A DNA stretch of 64,000 nucleotides from Yponomeuta sedellus (taxonomy: Eukaryota > Arthropoda > Insecta > Lepidoptera > Yponomeutidae): the NCBI GenBank assembly GCA_934045075.1, contig OW203745.1:14418184-14482183 (forward strand). Direction: 5' to 3'. A program made the position numbers and the translations under genes. Of the stretch, positions 56,501 through 64,000 are shown piece after piece; position 1 is the stretch's first letter; the number at the start of each line of letters is the position of its first letter. A model generated the notes under the pieces. The model saw only the letters and a program-made list of their open reading frames with translations. It ran no database searches and was not told the origin of the DNA.

Positions 56501-56844
56501 TTGAAGATATCGACTAATGAGCCAGTACTTAATTTTCCAATTTCGCCAATCTGCCAATTTATAATATAAAAATGAATCCCCGAATGTGTTGGTAAGCGCA
56601 AACCTCGAGAGCACCTGAACCGATTTCGCTAATTCTTTTTTTAGAATATTCCTTGAAGTACAAGGATAGTTCTTAGGGAGAAAAAAAATAAAGAATCGAC
56701 TGTTAGGCGGCACAAAGTTCGTTGGGTCAGCTAGTTAGCTATAGTTAAAAAAAAAATTCTTATTGACGTGCGCGTAACTTACCCCAATAAACCGCGATTT
56801 TCTTCAACTTTCTCCGATTTCTCAGACTTTTCTGCTTTCTCCAT
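46485..56844 (-). CDS. uncharacterised 444-residue protein, complete, 4 exons
   Basis: Exons on the - strand are 56844-56783, 51867-51796, 48438-48276 and 47522-46485. All junctions are GT-AG with agreeing phases, an in-frame TAA directly precedes the ATG, and the stop ends the last exon. Residues 1-20 are charged (MEKAEKSEKSEK). Residues 21-44 are a cysteine-rich patch (CLETMYWNCCEEKFCFD). Residues 46-99 are polar, and the rest is mostly disordered. Acidic stretches (NIEEEDDTSPEEG) come first, followed by many serines after basic residues (RQKSAELPRSFSAK, VPIRSASF, VKSKSTIG, ESKSMPDLRN). The tail is strongly basic (KRLIKIRSKLKPLVIKK). No signal peptide or membrane span is visible. The stretch GRVLNEM...ADKLYEVFSKS faintly recalls the segment before the sterol-binding domain of GRAMD1/Aster proteins, but no GRAM domain is present. 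Function unknown. Basic-x-x-S sites suggest kinase or 14-3-3 binding (inference). Confidence 0.8.
47713..47905 (+). mobile_element. Helitron-like element, non-autonomous
   Basis: It begins TCTATAATATAAAAATGAAT and ends GTTCGCTGGGTCAGCTAGT: a TC start and CTAG end, with a small GCTG-GGT-CAGC hairpin just before the end. About 190 bp, no coding capacity. It lies in the 5'-flanking intron of exon 4. Confidence 0.6.
48276..48438 (-). CDS. 444-aa gene, exon 3
   Basis: 163 bases. Acceptor CATCACCATCAG, donor GTTAGT. It encodes LEDDSAYANGYANMGASLDS, an Asn-rich stretch, then MPIHADKLYE. GC-rich against AT-rich introns. Confidence 0.82.
48470..49530 (+). pseudogene. LINE fragment, reverse transcriptase C-terminal region, interrupted
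   Basis: Two frames cover 48500-48800: HIDSVCSKLNRAQFSTARMV, then YFQLILTYGIDLCGL in the next frame. These are the post-catalytic region of jockey/CR1-type reverse transcriptases. The C-terminal end KNYLCEKSFYSFDEYLDK lies at about 49460-49520. About 500 bp between (48880-49385) is unrelated sequence with a 14-bp perfect hairpin at 49011-49042. Confidence 0.7.
49855..50030 (+). repeat. tRNA-derived SINE, family 3
   Basis: Box A-like GGTGGTAGCTCAGTGGGTAG and box B CCAGGTTCGATCCCG at tRNA spacing. The body follows with TACCAATGACTTTGTTT and GTGAAGGAAAACATTGTGAG. Better preserved than the - strand copy at 31075-31172. Confidence 0.75.
50403..50545. mobile_element. foldback MITE, about 140 bp
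   Basis: The arms TAGACTTTTGGTGCGGATCT and the matching complement ending GTCTACA extend about 50 bp each through GTTGTTATATCGGAAG. Confidence 0.75.
50868..50916. repeat. 21-bp hairpin of the CATCGTGAGGAAACC motif
   Basis: GAAAAACATCGTGAGGAAAC and its complement lie in mirror orientation separated by about 9 bases, joining two copies of a motif scattered elsewhere in the window. Confidence 0.8.
50950..51015 (+). repeat. RTE-like LINE 3' end
   Basis: GCGCTATGGCGCTCATTAGG, GGAGGCCTATGTCCAGCAGT and TATAGCCTGAAGAAGAAG, heavily 5' truncated. Confidence 0.75.
51290..51695 (+). pseudogene. RTE-type LINE, ORF C-terminus
   Basis: The frame contains IKIGRLRWAGHVARMDEV, GRRSRGKPKLRWLDGVQ and NRPDWRNLLDQAKAYPRL then the stop, the C-terminal signature of RTE-type endonuclease/reverse transcriptases. 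A GATGATGATT tail follows. 5' truncated: the catalytic YxDD region is missing. Confidence 0.82.
51796..51867 (-). CDS. 444-aa gene, exon 2 (Cys-rich)
   Basis: Acceptor CCCTGTTTCAG, donor GTAAGT. 72 bases encode four cysteines within 18 residues (C-x8-CC-x5-C). It completes the Gly codon from exon 1 and leaves AA for a Lys codon finished by exon 3. Confidence 0.78.
52210..52925. mobile_element. cluster of Helitron-like elements
   Basis: At least four pieces lie here: - strand 52213-52405, - strand 5' scrap 52405-52490, + strand 3' half about 52500-52605, and - strand copies ending 52725 and 52735-52920. All share GCTGACCCAGCGAA / TTCGCTGGGTCA ends and CGATTCATTTTTATATTATAG. Edges abut directly, as expected from insertion of one copy at the end of another. 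Confidence 0.65.
53468..53848 (+). repeat. 5S-like SINE with small insertion
   Basis: + strand copy from GCACTCGTGGCCTAGCCGAA to GGACATACAAGGGTTGATAT. In the head AAGTAACAACCTCAGATTGTGTT duplicates and disrupts the AAGCAACAACAGGCGC block. Confidence 0.82.
54040..54180. mobile_element. foldback MITE, TGAATTGAGAATTTC family
   Basis: GGGCCGGTTTTTGAATTAAG and the complementary CAATTCAGAAATTGGCCT ends. TTA occurs on both sides and may be a 3-bp target duplication. Confidence 0.7.
54700..55795 (+). repeat. LINE-related repeat, split by an inserted element
   Basis: The outer halves (54700-54775 and 55619-55790) match the continuous copy at 61300-61545: GTGTGGTGTGGCCTA...GACTAAGGGACACAAA, then GGTGGGCAGCAGCGCCCCCT...GCCCAGCGTGGGGATTA, ending in the TATAGCCTGA tail. 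Confidence 0.8.
54776..55610. mobile_element. 835-bp inverted-repeat element, 8-bp target duplication
   Basis: GACACAAA flanks both sides (54768-54775, 55611-55618). The ends GGGTACGTATTTGAATACYC match in reverse over more than 90 bp. Both arms repeat the theme AAATACCTAA / TTAGGTATTT. The middle (about 55030-55210) is unique and includes CGCTACGCTACGCGCTTCGT. No transposase. An 8-bp duplication fits hAT- or P-type mobilisation. Confidence 0.85.
55795..56003 (-). repeat. tRNA-derived SINE, family 2
   Basis: - strand head GCAGCGGTTTGGCACGCTGA, box B GGTTCGATCGCCGG, body with AAACGAACTTTTCTTG. Same family as 10030-10285. Confidence 0.75.
56560..56745 (+). mobile_element. Helitron-like element, non-autonomous
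   Basis: TATAATATAAAAATGAATCC to GTTCGTTGGGTCAGCTAGT. It sits about 40 bp from the donor of exon 1 of the 444-aa gene. Confidence 0.6.
56783..56844 (-). CDS. 444-aa gene, exon 1 (start codon)
   Basis: It encodes 20 residues plus two bases. TAA immediately before ATG closes the frame upstream. Donor GTAAGT. The residues are a Lys/Glu/Ser run. It is short, so the exon call rests on phase and donor agreement with exon 2. Confidence 0.7.
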
Positions 56845-57370
56845 TTAGGTAAAAAAATAACACAGGTATTTCTGAATTTACTTCCTCAAAACTTATGACA
56901 CCTATTTTTTTACTGGATCACGTAAATTCCTTTTTAATTAACACTGGCCACAACCTTATTTAGTTTTAAAGTCACACGCATTAGATTTTATATTTCTTAA
57001 TTTAAGAACTTGTTTAGTCATTTAAAATCTTTTTCGAACAGCCACCAAGGAGGTTTTCCCGCGCGAAGGTTCGTAGCTGTATTGTGAGCTAACGGTTTCC
57101 TATTTTCAACACATCATGTTTTTATCTTGACACCTTGAGTGACTCCGTACGCCTTATCGAGATCAGCAAAGACTGCCCGGAATTTCTCGAACGGAGATAA
57201 ATTGGACACCGGAATTTGGTTGTAATATCTATGGATGTACCAGAATTCCGTGACGTTGAAACAAATCGCAGCTCTCTATGCTACTAGCATTAAATGAACA
57301 TAGTATTAAAATTTAATAGACATTGAATCGTTAATGTTAAATCGTTAAAATAATTACCTAATTGTTAACT
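56845..57370 (-). promoter_or_regulatory. 5' flank of the 444-aa gene
   Basis: No repeats were recognised. The 5' UTR and promoter should lie here unless a non-coding exon is further off. GC-rich TCCCGCGCGAAGGTTCG at 57057-57073 stands out. No TATA box or initiator was identified with confidence. Confidence 0.3.
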
Positions 57371-57374
57371 TGGT

Positions 57375-57447
57375 GATGCAGATGCCTTCCTGCGATGCAG
57401 GAAGAGACCCGTGCCCAGCAGTGGGGACATATAAGGGTTGATATCGT
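57375..57447 (+). repeat. 5S-like SINE tail scrap
   Basis: CTTCCTGCGATGCAGGAAGA then GTGCCCAGCAGTGGGGACAT and GGGTTGATATCG. Confidence 0.7.
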
Positions 57448-57454
57448 TATCTTG

Positions 57455-57605
57455 GGTAATTTATAATATAAAAATGAGTCGCTCAATGTTTTGGTAAGCG
57501 CAAATGTCGAGAGCAGCTGAACCGATTACGCTAATTCTTTTTTTAAAATAATAAAAAAAATTAAAGAATCAACTGTACGAAGTTCGCTAGGTCAGCTAGT
57601 CTATA
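57455..57605 (+). mobile_element. Helitron-like element, internally deleted
   Basis: TATAATATAAAAATGAGTCG to GTTCGCTAGGTCAGCTAGT. Confidence 0.55.
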
Positions 57606-57614
57606 GTATAAAAA

Positions 57615-57878
57615 TGAATGGCATTTTTCCGAGCGCTTCCGTGCTTCGCAAGGCACGTTAAACTGTTTGGCCGGCTGTCATGTAATGGCAGTCGTTAAGC
57701 TATGTCAGAGGCCTTATGGGCGGTTTGATAACTTCTGACAGTCAGGCCCGCCACTGACTTACAATCCTCCACCAACCCGGACTTGGCCCCCGTGGTGGAG
57801 TATGGCCTAACCTTCCTGCGATGCAGGAAGAAACCCGTGCCCCAGCAGTGGGGACATACAAGGGTTGATAATGAACGA
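57615..57878 (+). repeat. 5S-like SINE, 5' truncated
   Basis: It begins GGCATTTTTCCGAGCGCTTC and ends CCCCAGCAGTGGGGACATAC plus AAGGGTTGATAATG. It lies directly after a Helitron-like end (GTCTATAGTATAAAAATGAAT remnant). Confidence 0.82.
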
Positions 57879-57939
57879 ACGAATTCATATGTATCAGAAA
57901 TAATATGATTTGTCTACTTTCTTCTTCAATGTATTACTC

Positions 57940-58078
57940 CAGTCTTACCAATGTTTACCTGGAAGAGATCGTTTTTACTGATAAGGCCGCCTTCGGCACT
58001 CTTAGGTTAAGATATATTTGTGTAATTTCCTTTTTTATGTAAAATAATGTGTTCTCTGTCCATTTATCTATATAATGT
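57940..58078 (+). repeat. LINE 3' end with TCTA-type tail
   Basis: GGAAGAGATCGTTTTTACTG, CTCTTAGGTTAAGATATATT and AAATAATGTGTTCTCTGTCC. Confidence 0.6.
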
Positions 58079-58259
58079 AATGATAAGCGTATTGTGACAT
58101 CGAATTCAAGTCACTAATTTTAAGGGGACATTCCAACCAATATTTGCACTGGTATTGGTAAATAATTATGACACTATTGAAGAGAAAAAAATTTGTTAAA
58201 AATAATTTTAGTTACCTAAAATTACTTCCTTTAAGCAACGACAAACAATGTAAGGACGA

Positions 58260-58345
58260 AAACTTATAAAATAATTTTAAAAAAACTTTTATTTGGGAGC
58301 CTGAGGATGCCTCGTGTTAGAGGCGAAACGCGTCGCGTGTTTTCT
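58260..58345. repeat. repeat fragment with GAAACGCGTCGCGTG
   Basis: GAGCCTGAGGATGCCTCGTG and GGCGAAACGCGTCGCGTGTT. This looks like a known type of insect interspersed repeat, but only one copy is seen here. Confidence 0.35.
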
Positions 58346-58964
58346 CACACAAGTATTGGTGTTGGTGGTAGTGTGTTCGTGTCTTGCTTCTGCCTGAAAA
58401 AGTGGGAGGGAGGGGGCGGTGCATTAGCTAACCGCATGGTGCTTGTGGGATTTTTGGCGGAATTTAGCAAAGTAATTTTGACTTTTTAGTGCTTTTTTGT
58501 GCTGGCTTACGCATATTGAACGTGTGAACGCTGTTTGTGTGTATCGCTGCAGCAATTATATTATGTCTTCCCTACTTTTGTAAGACATTTAACTAATGCT
58601 TTGGCATTTAAAGTTATTAAGAGAATTATTAAACTAACTGTTAATAGATGCACAATTTTAATTCTTTATTTTTTATTCACAGACTATCACGGAAACGCTC
58701 TGAAGCGTCGCGTAAAACATCATTTTCTAAGCTACAGGTTGGCGTGATGTCATGTAATGTTATGTAAACATATCTGTATTTATGTATGCAAATGTCAGAA
58801 CAAAAGTGTTTTTTCACGGCTCGTCAGTTCTAATACCTATATAAGCGTGTTTATAGTACTATGTAGATAGCTACTATAGTAAAGCACTGGTACCTACTGT
58901 AGTGGATGTAGGGAGGTAATAAGTAATCCGTCTTATTTTAACATCATCATCATTATCATCGGTT

Positions 58965-59312
58965 GATGATAATGGGTTCATTATGTCCCCACCGAAGGGT
59001 CACTTCCCTGAGGAAGGTAGGCCATAAACCACGGGGGCCAAGTCCGGATTGGTGGAGGCTTGCAATACTAGTGGCTGGCCTTACTGTCAGAAGTTTTCAA
59101 GCCCCCTAAGGCCTCTGACTTGACTTAACGACTGCCATCTATCGACGGCAGCCGGCACGAACAGTGCCTAGCGAAGCACGCAACCGCTCAGAAAAATGCC
59201 ATAACGTTAAACGTAGACGGTCACCCATCCATGCACTGAACGCGCCTTTTGTTACTTTCAACCTTCGTGATCGTTTAAAATCATTCATGCAGCCGGGACT
59301 ACGAGCGATATT
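58965..59312 (-). repeat. 5S-like SINE, subfamily B
   Basis: On the - strand: GATCACGAAGGTTGAAAGTA (damaged AAGCAAC), GCGCGTTCAGTGCATGGATG, GGTGACCGTCTACG. The tail reaches GGTGGGGACATAATG. Confidence 0.82.
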
Positions 59313-59452
59313 TTAAGAATAAAAGCGATCAATATCGGAGCGTCCTTTGATCTCAAATATTTTTTGGAACATGGCTGCCACTCCCGCCCGCCTGAAGCCT
59401 AAAGATTATATTCTCTAAGACCTGTGTCCTACAGTGGGACGTGCTTATATGA

Positions 59453-59702
59453 ACCGCTTACCGCAGGCGGGAAACATGTACACAAAACAAAAAATTCCAG
59501 GAGACACAAAAAACTGTGCACTGAAAAAGGACATGTTGCCTTTTTGCAGTAAACAAAACTCTTAGCATGACGTCACACTATTAATTTTAGCGACAGTTGT
59601 TTCTTTTTTCAGTAAACGTTACCCTCTTAAAACATATTTTTGACAGAAACTAAATTTCGACGCTGTGCGCACATGTTTCCTTTCTGCATTAAGCGGTTCA
59701 TA
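59453..59702. mobile_element. MITE, uninterrupted copy
   Basis: ATGAACCGCTTACCGCAGGC and the complementary CATTAAGCGGTTCAT ends. The inside matches 38628-39108 without the SINE, including CATGACGTCACACTATTAAT. Confidence 0.85.
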
Positions 59703-60002
59703 CAGGACTGAGTTTTTACAAAAGAGTTTGGTGTAGTTAAAATATAATTTAGCTATTTAAAAGCGTCACTGATACTCGTAGGTACTCATCAGATGAAAAA
59801 CGTATATTTTCGATTTATGAGTATTGTAACCCCAGATCTGCCTAGGTCAGGATGCTAGAAAAGTCATAAATCAACGTAGGTACTTTATGTTCCGACATAA
59901 AGTAGAGACTTACACATAAACACAGGAACAACACTAAAACATGCAAAATATAGACTCGGCCGAGGAGCCCTTTTCAGAGCGACAAAAATTTTACCTCCTT
60001 TA

Positions 60003-60165
60003 AGCCAGGTTTTCACGGTCTTAGTACGCTCGGACCGAGTGCCCCATCCGAGTAAACTAATGCTTCTGATTGGACGGTTTTTCGTGACAACACCAAAGTA
60101 GCCAATCAGAAGCTTTAGTTTACTCGGATGGCGCACTCGGTCCGAGTTCACTAAGACCGTGAAAA
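60003..60165. mobile_element. foldback MITE, second copy of 17639-17800
   Basis: CAGGTTTTCACGGTCTTAGT and the complementary CACTAAGACCGTGAAAA ends. The central spacer is in the opposite orientation to the first copy (GGACGGTTTTTCGTGACAAC). Confidence 0.85.
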
Positions 60166-60369
60166 GGCGTTGACGCAATCCCTATTTGAACGACGGCCGA
60201 CGAGGAACTGAAGAGACCTGTCTGCAAAGCGGATAGTATGCAGCGAGTTCTCTTCGATTTCTGGTCATGTGGCCACGCCTTTAATCTCTGTGTCGATAAC
60301 GCTCCTTGCTCCTCCATTCCCAGGTGGGTGGGTGGGTTACGTACAGCGCCATCTAATTAAAGTTGGTAT

Positions 60370-60690
60370 GTAATATAGAGAGTATTGTAAAGAGGTTCGA
60401 AATTTCACTGATGCCGATAGTCGCCCCTTAGCTCAGTTGGGAGAGCGCTGGCACGGTTAGCCAGAGGTCGCGGGTTCGAGTCCCGGCATGGGTGGCATTT
60501 TTAGCCTCTAAATAAGTTTTTAAATGCCCAACGAGGGGATTATGGGCTTTACCCCCCAATGATGCGCTATGGCGCTCATTAGGGGAGGGCTGTTCACTAG
60601 TGGACTAACATAGCCTGAAGAAGAAGAAGAAGTAGAAATAGGTTTTTAAAAATTAATCCATAGCACACGGGTTAGTGCAATAAAAAGATT
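60370..60690 (+). repeat. tRNA-like SINE split by a LINE tail
   Basis: SINE body, TAGCTCAGTTGGGAGAGCGC and GGGTTCGAGTCCCGG are followed by the tail. At about 60523-60640 it is interrupted by an RTE-like LINE end (GGGGATTATGGGCTTTACCC to GAAGAAGAAGAAG). AAATARGTTTTTAAA is repeated on both sides of the insertion. Confidence 0.82.
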
Positions 60691-60884
60691 ATAAAGTTGG
60701 TGAACCAAACCAGCAGTTGTCTAAAAAGCTGACCTGATGCATGGAGGATTTGACACTCTTTCGACGTCGAGTGAGAGACTTAGAGTACTTGCCATGTCGA
60801 AAGTATGACTGTAGCAACCAAGACTCGAGATAGCCAATACCCTGCGTTTTTGTCTACCTAATAGTAGTTATTACCATCACATCT

Positions 60885-61105
60885 CATCACATCACACTAA
60901 TGTTATAAGGGCGAAAGTTTGTGAGTGCATATGTCTGTTACTTCTTTACGTCTAAACTGCTGGAGGGATTTTAATAAAATTTGGTAGGGAGTTAGCTGAC
61001 ACCCTGCATTAACTGATATGGCAGGTGCGGATGTTTTACCGCATGAAGATGTCTTACTCCCTTGAGAAAATCGATAAGGCGTGGGTAACACCGCGGGATC
61101 TAGAT
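60885..61105 (+). mobile_element. Helitron-like fragment
   Basis: CACACTAATGTTATAAGGGC, ACGTCTAAACTGCTGGAGGG, GGAGTTAGCTGACACCCTGC. The 3' end is lost after GTAACACCGCGGGATC. Confidence 0.55.
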
Positions 61106-61299
61106 CAATTTGGAGAAAAAACGGACAATAAAGCTCCTCCAGAAACTAAATCTTTTTAAAGTCCTTATTTAGAAGAGTTTACATAAACATTCTGAATTTT
61201 CATTTTCAGGACTTACATAATTGTACTGGCTTTTATTCTAGATATCATGTCATTTAAATAATCTTTTATGTTCTAGTAGCCCTTTTGGCACAAAGTGCA

Positions 61300-61545
61300 C
61301 TTTGCATGCTGTGTGGTGTGGGCCTAGAGAATAGCACCAACCCAAATTCTTCCCGCGGGTGTCGTAAAAGGCGACTAAGGGACACAAACCGGAGGGTGGG
61401 CAGCAGCGCCCCCTGCAGTACATCTCCACCAAACTGCGATCCCCAGCCCGCATGCCCAGCGTGGGGATTATATGCATTACCCCCCAATTATGGCACAAGG
61501 GAGGGCTGTGTCCAGCAGTGGACTAATATAGCCTAAAGAAGAAGT
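61300..61545 (+). repeat. LINE-related repeat, continuous copy
   Basis: Uninterrupted version of 54700-55795: GAATAGCACCAACCCAAATT, GCGACTAAGGGACACAAACC, then GTGTCCAGCAGTGGACTAAT and AAGAAGAAG. Confidence 0.78.
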
Positions 61546-61934
61546 ACTTTGCACATTGTTTTTTAACCAAATTTCAGGCAAGCTTATTATATCTTCAAGG
61601 TTTTAATTATAGATTCATAGTATATCTAAACTAACTTCTATAGCCCTTAGGAACAGACACCGGTCTGCCACTTACCTTTCGAATCTTTCGATTAGTCAAC
61701 ATTCATTAGTTGTTGTATGCGTTTTTGGGCTACCAGCTAATGTATGTGTGTATTTATTTGCCCACTGTAGAATATAGGTACCCCCGCTGCAAATTCTTTT
61801 TTAATGATATCTTCATAATATGTCAGTGATCTGATGGTGTCTGAGTGCGATATTTATTAGGTGCCTACAATGTATTTAATGAGCTCGCTAGACGTTGCTC
61901 GCGAGTTTGTTCACAATTAGAAAAAATGTTTTCA

Positions 61935-62395
61935 TTTTCGCATCTTCTTCTTCAGGCTATATTACCTATGTAGTCTACTGGTGGACATAGCCCTCCCCTA
62001 ATGAACGCCATAGCGCCCTGTCTTCAGCTTGCCACATCCAGCATTTGGCGGCAGTTTTTCGCAGATTGTCATCCCACCTGGTCAGAGGGCGTCCTACACT
62101 ACGTTTGCCGAGTCACGGTCTCCACTCAAGAACACGTTCACTCCAACGGTTGTCGGTTCTCCGCGAGATATGGCCAGCCCACTGCCACTTCAGCTCGCTA
62201 ATTCTCTGAGCTATGTCGATAACTTTGGTTCGCTGTCGGATGCATTCGTTACGAATCCTATCCTTCAGAGAAACTCCGAGCATAGCTCTCTCCATAGCCA
62301 TTTTCGCATTTCCCGACTGTTAATTATCGCATTAGAAATCATACAATTCAGCAGTCCAAAGAACAGGTATCCGAACAAGGTAGAGTGGTGACCAT
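61935..62395 (-). pseudogene. RTE-type LINE C-terminus and 3' end
   Basis: The - strand frame has RAMLGVSLKDRIRNECIRQR, TKVIDIAQRISELKWQWAGH and VLEWRP, a typical RTE-type C-terminal region. The tail reaches TATAGCCTGAAGAAGAAG at about 61940. The frame is broken before its end. Confidence 0.8.
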
Positions 62396-62469
62396 GAACT
62401 GGCAACGTACAGTGGTCACCAGATTACTGAGCCGACAGATTGCTGGTAGCTGCTGGATGACGTAACATA

Positions 62470-62645
62470 ACAAAACACATTTTTTTAACATACTCTACAT
62501 ACAGGCACATACATTGCTTCTGGTCCCACACTAGGATACCCTAAGTTTTAGGAACCAGAAACACATCACAGACATGTAAACATCCAAAACCTGGGTTTTT
62601 TTCCCTGGCTGGAGTTTGAAAAACTTTGGACGGTGAAAAACATTG
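62470..62645. repeat. interspersed repeat with CACACTAGGATACCC core
   Basis: Same family as 12700-12915: ACATACAGGCACATACATTG, CTTCTGGTCCCACACTAGGA, AAACATCCAAAACCTGGG. A short related piece ends the window at 63940-63970. Confidence 0.55.
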
Positions 62646-62699
62646 CAACGGCGTGCTTTAGATGAACCCTACACTAAGCATTGGGGGTCTATAGGTTGA

Positions 62700-64000
62700 A
62701 GAAGAAGAATAAAAAGAAGATGCCTACTGTCCCAAAACGTATCTGCGGGACTTCTTTATTCCCGCAGATAGTACGGACTCACCTGCTTGAAACCACGGAC
62801 TTTGACGTACTTTAGTTGCTGAATAACCGACATACATTTTCTCAGAAAGTATAGACACAATGTCGCGAATAGCAGTTTTATTATTGTAGGTACAACTGAG
62901 GTCAACTATCCGAGGAAGTCAAGAAAAGATATAAAAATGACTTTCCAAACTTCATTTATCTTAAAACTTTTGAGTAAGCTAGTTGCTTTACGAACAACAT
63001 TTTTACTCTAAAAATTGCCATACTGGAATACTTCGTTTAGCGTTAATTAAAATTACAGTGGATTCTGCTCAGTTATGAGCCCAAATGAATTGTTGGTGGC
63101 GGATTCCTCTGATGCTGAGCAGCTTCCAAAGCTGCGGGCGCCGCAAGCCTCGCCACGGGTATACCAGGTAATGCAAACAACCACATTTTAATACAGGTAA
63201 TTTAATTCCCTGCTGATAACTGGTACAAAAACCAGCACAGTCGGAATGAGTTCGCAAAGGATGCGTGAGAGCATTTGTTTTTTGAAGAATTTTATGTAAC
63301 ATCCCTCGATTTTCACCGGGTTATATATCCATGTTACGAGTAGAGTGTAGTAACGCGCTCAAATGTCAAAATCCTTCTAGAATTAACCTCAACTGCCTGC
63401 CTGCAGTGATTACGATCAAAACCTCCTATGGAAAGCAAGTCTTAAAGGTGTGCCTTGGGGGAGACCTTGGCCCAGCTGTGGGAGGTCTTATACCAGCTGT
63501 GGGCTAATATACTTTGTATAGGTATTCAATGGTAATAGCTTCAAAATATAACGAAAAATTCAAATCCAAAATGTTTTTGTTTAAATTAGCACAGAAACTG
63601 CACTTACATTTTAAAGCGTTAGGTTTCAATTCCAGAACCTAAATCGTTCTTGTTACTTATATAAGTAGTATAATAATATTCATACTTGCACTGACTACCA
63701 GTCTATTTTTCCTTCAGCAACTTTCCGTCTAGAAGAAAATAAGGCAGCCACTTGTATTCTCTATCTTTACATGTTTTATATTATATGCTCTGTGTACAAT
63801 AAATTTTCATTTCATTGCATTTATTCGTTTATTTGCCTTTTAGTAGGTGCATACAGGAAATACGAGATAAAGGAGATTCCTTGATTTACTAAGTTCAACC
63901 CGTAATAGTAGTTACGGGTTGAATCAAGCCTAGTCCCCTCGCTAGGATACCCTGTGTGGAGGAAACCAGTGAATCGGACTTTTGGATTCTGAGTTTTGGG
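62700..64000. other. no gene recognised
   Basis: AT-rich sequence. A LINE-like 'GGCCCAGCTGTGGGAGG' stem near 63470 and a GTACAATAAATTTTCATTTC tail near 63795 hint at truncated retroposons. A small inverted repeat (TTCAACCCGTAATAGTAGTT / ACGGGTTGAA) lies at 63895-63922. No coding evidence. Confidence 0.45.

Overview
This is a gene-poor, repeat-rich piece of an insect nuclear genome, almost certainly from a moth or butterfly (Lepidoptera). Three things point there: AT-rich DNA with short GT-AG exons in long introns; several families of short retroposons and Helitron-like elements of a type common in Lepidoptera (for example the block at 10396-10915 ending in an 'ACGGAACCCTAAAA' tail, and scattered 'CATCGTGAGGAAACC' blocks); and a mariner-like transposon. 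Nothing looks bacterial.

Two host genes can be reconstructed, lying tail to tail. On the + strand, eight exons between 22638 and 37655 join in frame into the C-terminal 330 residues of an INAD-type multi-PDZ scaffold (PDZ3, PDZ4 and PDZ5 by comparison with fly INAD). Its N-terminal half was not found in the 22.6 kb to the left. On the - strand, four exons between 56844 and 46485 join with matching splice phases into a complete 444-residue protein (ATG to stop) of unknown function. It has a cysteine-rich N-terminus and many serines preceded by basic residues. The space between the two stop codons (37656-46484) holds their 3' ends plus transposon debris.

The rest is mobile DNA. Left of inaD (1-22.6 kb): a 2.0-kb mariner-like element with intact terminal repeats and a frameshifted transposase, LINE 3' ends, and many SINEs and MITEs. 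Inside the inaD introns: SINEs, two tandem arrays (an ABAB array of about 78 bp units and a 38-bp array), two MITEs and a perfect 32-bp inverted repeat. From 38 to 64 kb: further SINEs, a 1.35-kb non-autonomous DNA transposon (41794-43143), a cluster of Helitron-like pieces (52.2-52.9 kb), an 835-bp inverted-repeat element with an 8-bp target duplication (54776-55610), and LINE 3' ends.

The most interesting pattern is a large SINE family (about 20 full or partial copies) whose head resembles the internal promoter region of 5S rRNA. Two copies have perfect 10-bp target-site duplications. Its tail carries a stem-loop that also appears, with compensating base changes, at the 3' end of an RTE-like LINE in the same window. 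That makes a plausible SINE/LINE partnership. A second SINE family carries a tRNA-like domain and occurs as head-to-tail and head-to-head dimers.
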